A DNA stretch of 64,000 bases from positions 54,887-118,886 of the forward strand of contig CAYZGO010000007.1 in NCBI GenBank assembly GCA_964478075.1, given 5' to 3'. The notes beneath the pieces are model-generated. The model saw nothing but the letters and a program-made list of their open reading frames with translations. It was not told the DNA's origin and ran no database searches. This stretch comes from DAOUEX01 sp034430235 (GTDB lineage Bacteria; Chloroflexota; Anaerolineae; UBA2200). A program made the position numbers and the translations under genes. Below are positions 62,463 through 64,000 of this stretch, piece by piece (position 1 is the stretch's first letter; the number at the start of each line of letters is the position of its first letter).

Positions 62463-62823
62463 GAGTCCCACCGTGGCTTCGCCGTGGGGCTTCGGCCTGA
62501 GGGCCTCGAGCCCGAAGGCTCAGCCGAACGGCAACTGCCAGGAGAGCACGTAGCAGGCTCCCAGTGCTTCCGGGTGACCGGTTGTGCTGCCTGTCCTGGC
62601 GGTCAGGCCAGGGAAGCGATGTAACCCCTTGCGGGACAAAGGAAACATTGGCCGGACACGAAGGGCCGGATTAGCAATGGACACCTCACTGCAGGGCATA
62701 GCGAAGACGACCAGATTGGTCGTGTTGCGGAAGCGAGTATTCCTGAAGAGCCCGGTGCGGCTGCGCAGCCGCACGCCGCGATCTGTGCGGGGGCTGTTGG
62801 GCAACTGGCAGTCCTACCGCGAT
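62428..62823 (+). mobile_element. ORF-less group II intron-like element, copy 1
   Basis: Begins gtgtccc, a degenerate form of the GTGYGCCC intron start seen in copy 2. At 62746-62784 is a domain-V-like hairpin (gagcccgg, then the palindrome gtgcggctg-cagccgcac, then gccgcgatct). It is followed by a domain-VI-like stem (ggggctgttgggcaactggc) and cctaccgcgat, with a bulged-A-like Ade and an AT end. Length of about 396 nt is close to the catalytic core of group IIC introns. There is no reverse transcriptase. Domain-V pairing is imperfect, so it may be inactive. Confidence 0.45.
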
Positions 62824-62857
62824 GGCAGCGATGCTGAAACTGATTGAGGAGGAACCT

Positions 62858-63313
62858 ATGAGTTTCATATTTCAGTCCAGACCGATTCGATACGATTTAC
62901 GGAAAGTGCTTGTGCCAGGGCAGCGAGTGGCATGGGTGGCCAGTCGCTATCGCGATTTCATGCACCCTGGTCAAACTGTGTACCTTTGGCTGTCTGGTGA
63001 ACGCGGGATCAGAGGCATTTATGGTTGGGGTGAAATTACGGGTGAGCGTCCCGAACCCGATCGCAGCGGAATCTTTCGAGTACAAGTCACGTACCGTCGC
63101 AACTTCCTGAACCACAGTTCACGGCAACATCTCTCAGTCGATGAAATCAAGGCGGATGATGTTCTGGCATCGATGCTGATCTTGCGTTTGCCGATGGGAA
63201 CGAACTTCCTGCTAAGCGATCAGGAAGACCACGCTCTTCGAGGTCTAATCAAACACAAGTACGGAGAGGATTGGCTTCCGCGTGAAAGGAAGACGGAAGG
63301 GGCGAACAGATGA
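62858..63313 (+). CDS. EVE/PUA-like domain protein
   Basis: 151 residues from ATG 62858, with GAGGAGG 6 nt upstream; upstream in-frame starts from 62822 read through intron-flank sequence. The central part, WVASRYRDFMHPGQTVYLWLSGERGIRGIYGWGEITGE, resembles EVE and other PUA-like domains that bind modified bases in RNA or DNA. Stand-alone EVE proteins often sit near defence genes. Its stop overlaps the next ATG by 4 nt. Confidence 0.55.
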   Translation: MSFIFQSRPIRYDLRKVLVPGQRVAWVASRYRDFMHPGQTVYLWLSGERGIRGIYGWGEITGERPEPDRSGIFRVQVTYRRNFLNHSSRQHLSVDEIKADDVLASMLILRLPMGTNFLLSDQEDHALRGLIKHKYGEDWLPRERKTEGANR

Positions 63314-63810
63314 GCAAAGGTGCGATGAGGACGGTGCTGTTTTCCACTTTCATTGGCATCATGCTCGTCACGGTTGCATTGACTGGATACGCAACCATTA
63401 TGGCGGTTGGACAGCCTGATTCCGAACCACTCTGGGCTTTCGTCCGCTTTACCTGGACGGGAGTGTTGCTGGAGGTCATTGGATTCATCATTGCGCTGGC
63501 ACGCAACCTCTTCGGGCTGCGGTCACGTGACCTTGCCCGGGAGATTGCAGCCAAGTGGGCGCAGGAGATTGTAACTGACTCAAATGGAGGCCCGACAGCT
63601 CTTAACACAAGCTACTGGGATACCAAAGAGGATTTTCCCGTTCACTTTCGGTCGCAGGGCAAGAATTGGCTTGGTGTTTTGGATGAGGAGTTCGAGGCAG
63701 AGACAATTGCGGGGTCGCGCCGCTTCCCAAGTCTGAGAGGATGGAGGCCATCAGCAGAACCTCCTGACCTAGGTCCAGTCGAATTGAAGCCTGACTCGGA
63801 CGCCACCTAG
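63310..63810 (+). CDS. Small two-helix membrane protein
   Basis: 166 residues from ATG 63310, coupled to the EVE-like ORF. Membrane helices at about 8-32 and 43-67, with a cytoplasmic tail of about 95 mostly polar residues. I recognise no family. Small two-helix membrane proteins coupled to a nucleic-acid-binding partner can be effectors in defence systems, but nothing here proves that. It ends 10 nt before copy 2 of the intron-like element. Confidence 0.55.
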   Translation: MSKGAMRTVLFSTFIGIMLVTVALTGYATIMAVGQPDSEPLWAFVRFTWTGVLLEVIGFIIALARNLFGLRSRDLAREIAAKWAQEIVTDSNGGPTALNTSYWDTKEDFPVHFRSQGKNWLGVLDEEFEAETIAGSRRFPSLRGWRPSAEPPDLGPVELKPDSDAT

Positions 63811-63820
63811 CAACTCGCTG

Positions 63821-64000
63821 GTGTGCCCTGGAAAAGCTGTCGTCTGCTAGTCGGTGAGAGTCCCACCGTGGCTTCGCCGTGAGGCTTCGGCCTGAAGGCC
63901 TCGAGCTCGAAGGCTGAGCCGAACGGTAACTGCCAGGAGGCGACATAGCAGGCTCCCAGTGCTTGCGGGTGACCGGTTGTGCTGCCTGTCCTGGCGGTCA
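63821..64000 (+). mobile_element. Group II intron-like element, copy 2, cut by window end
   Basis: Begins GTGTGCCC, a good group II 5' consensus, preceded by aactcgctg, the same flank as copy 1. From 63836 on it follows copy 1 almost base for base to the window end (for example gctagtcggtgagagtccca and tgaccggttgtgctgcctgt). Whether an intron-encoded protein follows is not visible. Confidence 0.5.

Overview
The window looks like one metagenome-derived scaffold (a run of 10 N at 52688-52697 is a scaffold gap) from an uncultured bacterium, most likely Chloroflexota, probably Anaerolineae. I infer this from several things together. There are DUF2207, DUF4012 and DUF2723 proteins and Thr/Pro-rich secreted proteins with an 'LPVIMK'-type end. 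There is a mevalonate kinase, an EF-P with Arg at the tip, and families of short interspersed repeats. No LPS export, lipid A or outer-membrane assembly genes are present. Taxonomy is an inference, not something the sequence proves.

Layout. 1-1559: end of a sugar dehydrogenase (Gfo/Idh/MocA) operon. 1564-32119, all on the + strand: a large capsule/exopolysaccharide locus with glycosyltransferases of the GT2, GT4 and GT-C types, SAM methyltransferases, a Wzx flippase, two O-antigen ligase/polymerase-like proteins, a DegT aminotransferase, a NeuD-type acyltransferase, an initiating polyprenyl-phosphate sugar transferase and a Wzc-type tyrosine kinase. Its junctions hold at least six remnants of other genes. 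32421-35454: four genes (HddC, HddA, GmhA, GmhB types) that together make GDP-D-glycero-alpha-D-manno-heptose. 35941-44653, - strand: a surface-protein operon headed by a NusG/RfaH paralogue, with a sortase, a glycosidase-like lipoprotein, Thr/Pro-rich secreted proteins (one with LPATG), DUF4012 and DUF2723. 44654-46560: repeat-rich island with a large inverted repeat that abuts half of a tRNA-Arg, then an intact tRNA(CAT). 46755-51729, + strand: ftsH, a FlK-like thioesterase, a DUF2207 protein with a poly-Gly tail, and efp.

51774-58654, - strand, is the most interesting part. It is a compact five-gene operon behind a good promoter. The first gene is a DUF2207 membrane protein whose C-terminus is 55 residues of Cys-His-Ser-Ala repeats. 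Next is a radical SAM/SPASM enzyme with a fused PqqD-like N-terminus, then a coiled-coil protein, a membrane zinc-ribbon protein and a secreted HExxH metalloprotease. I read it as a candidate peptide-modification (RiPP-like) system acting on the cytoplasmic tail of a membrane protein.

58818-61130, - strand: a GT4 glycosyltransferase and mevalonate kinase. 61152-64000: an accessory tract with short tandem repeats, a HEPN-like ORF, an EVE/PUA-like ORF and a small membrane protein. These are separated by two copies of an element that looks like an ORF-less group II intron placed in attC-like sequence.
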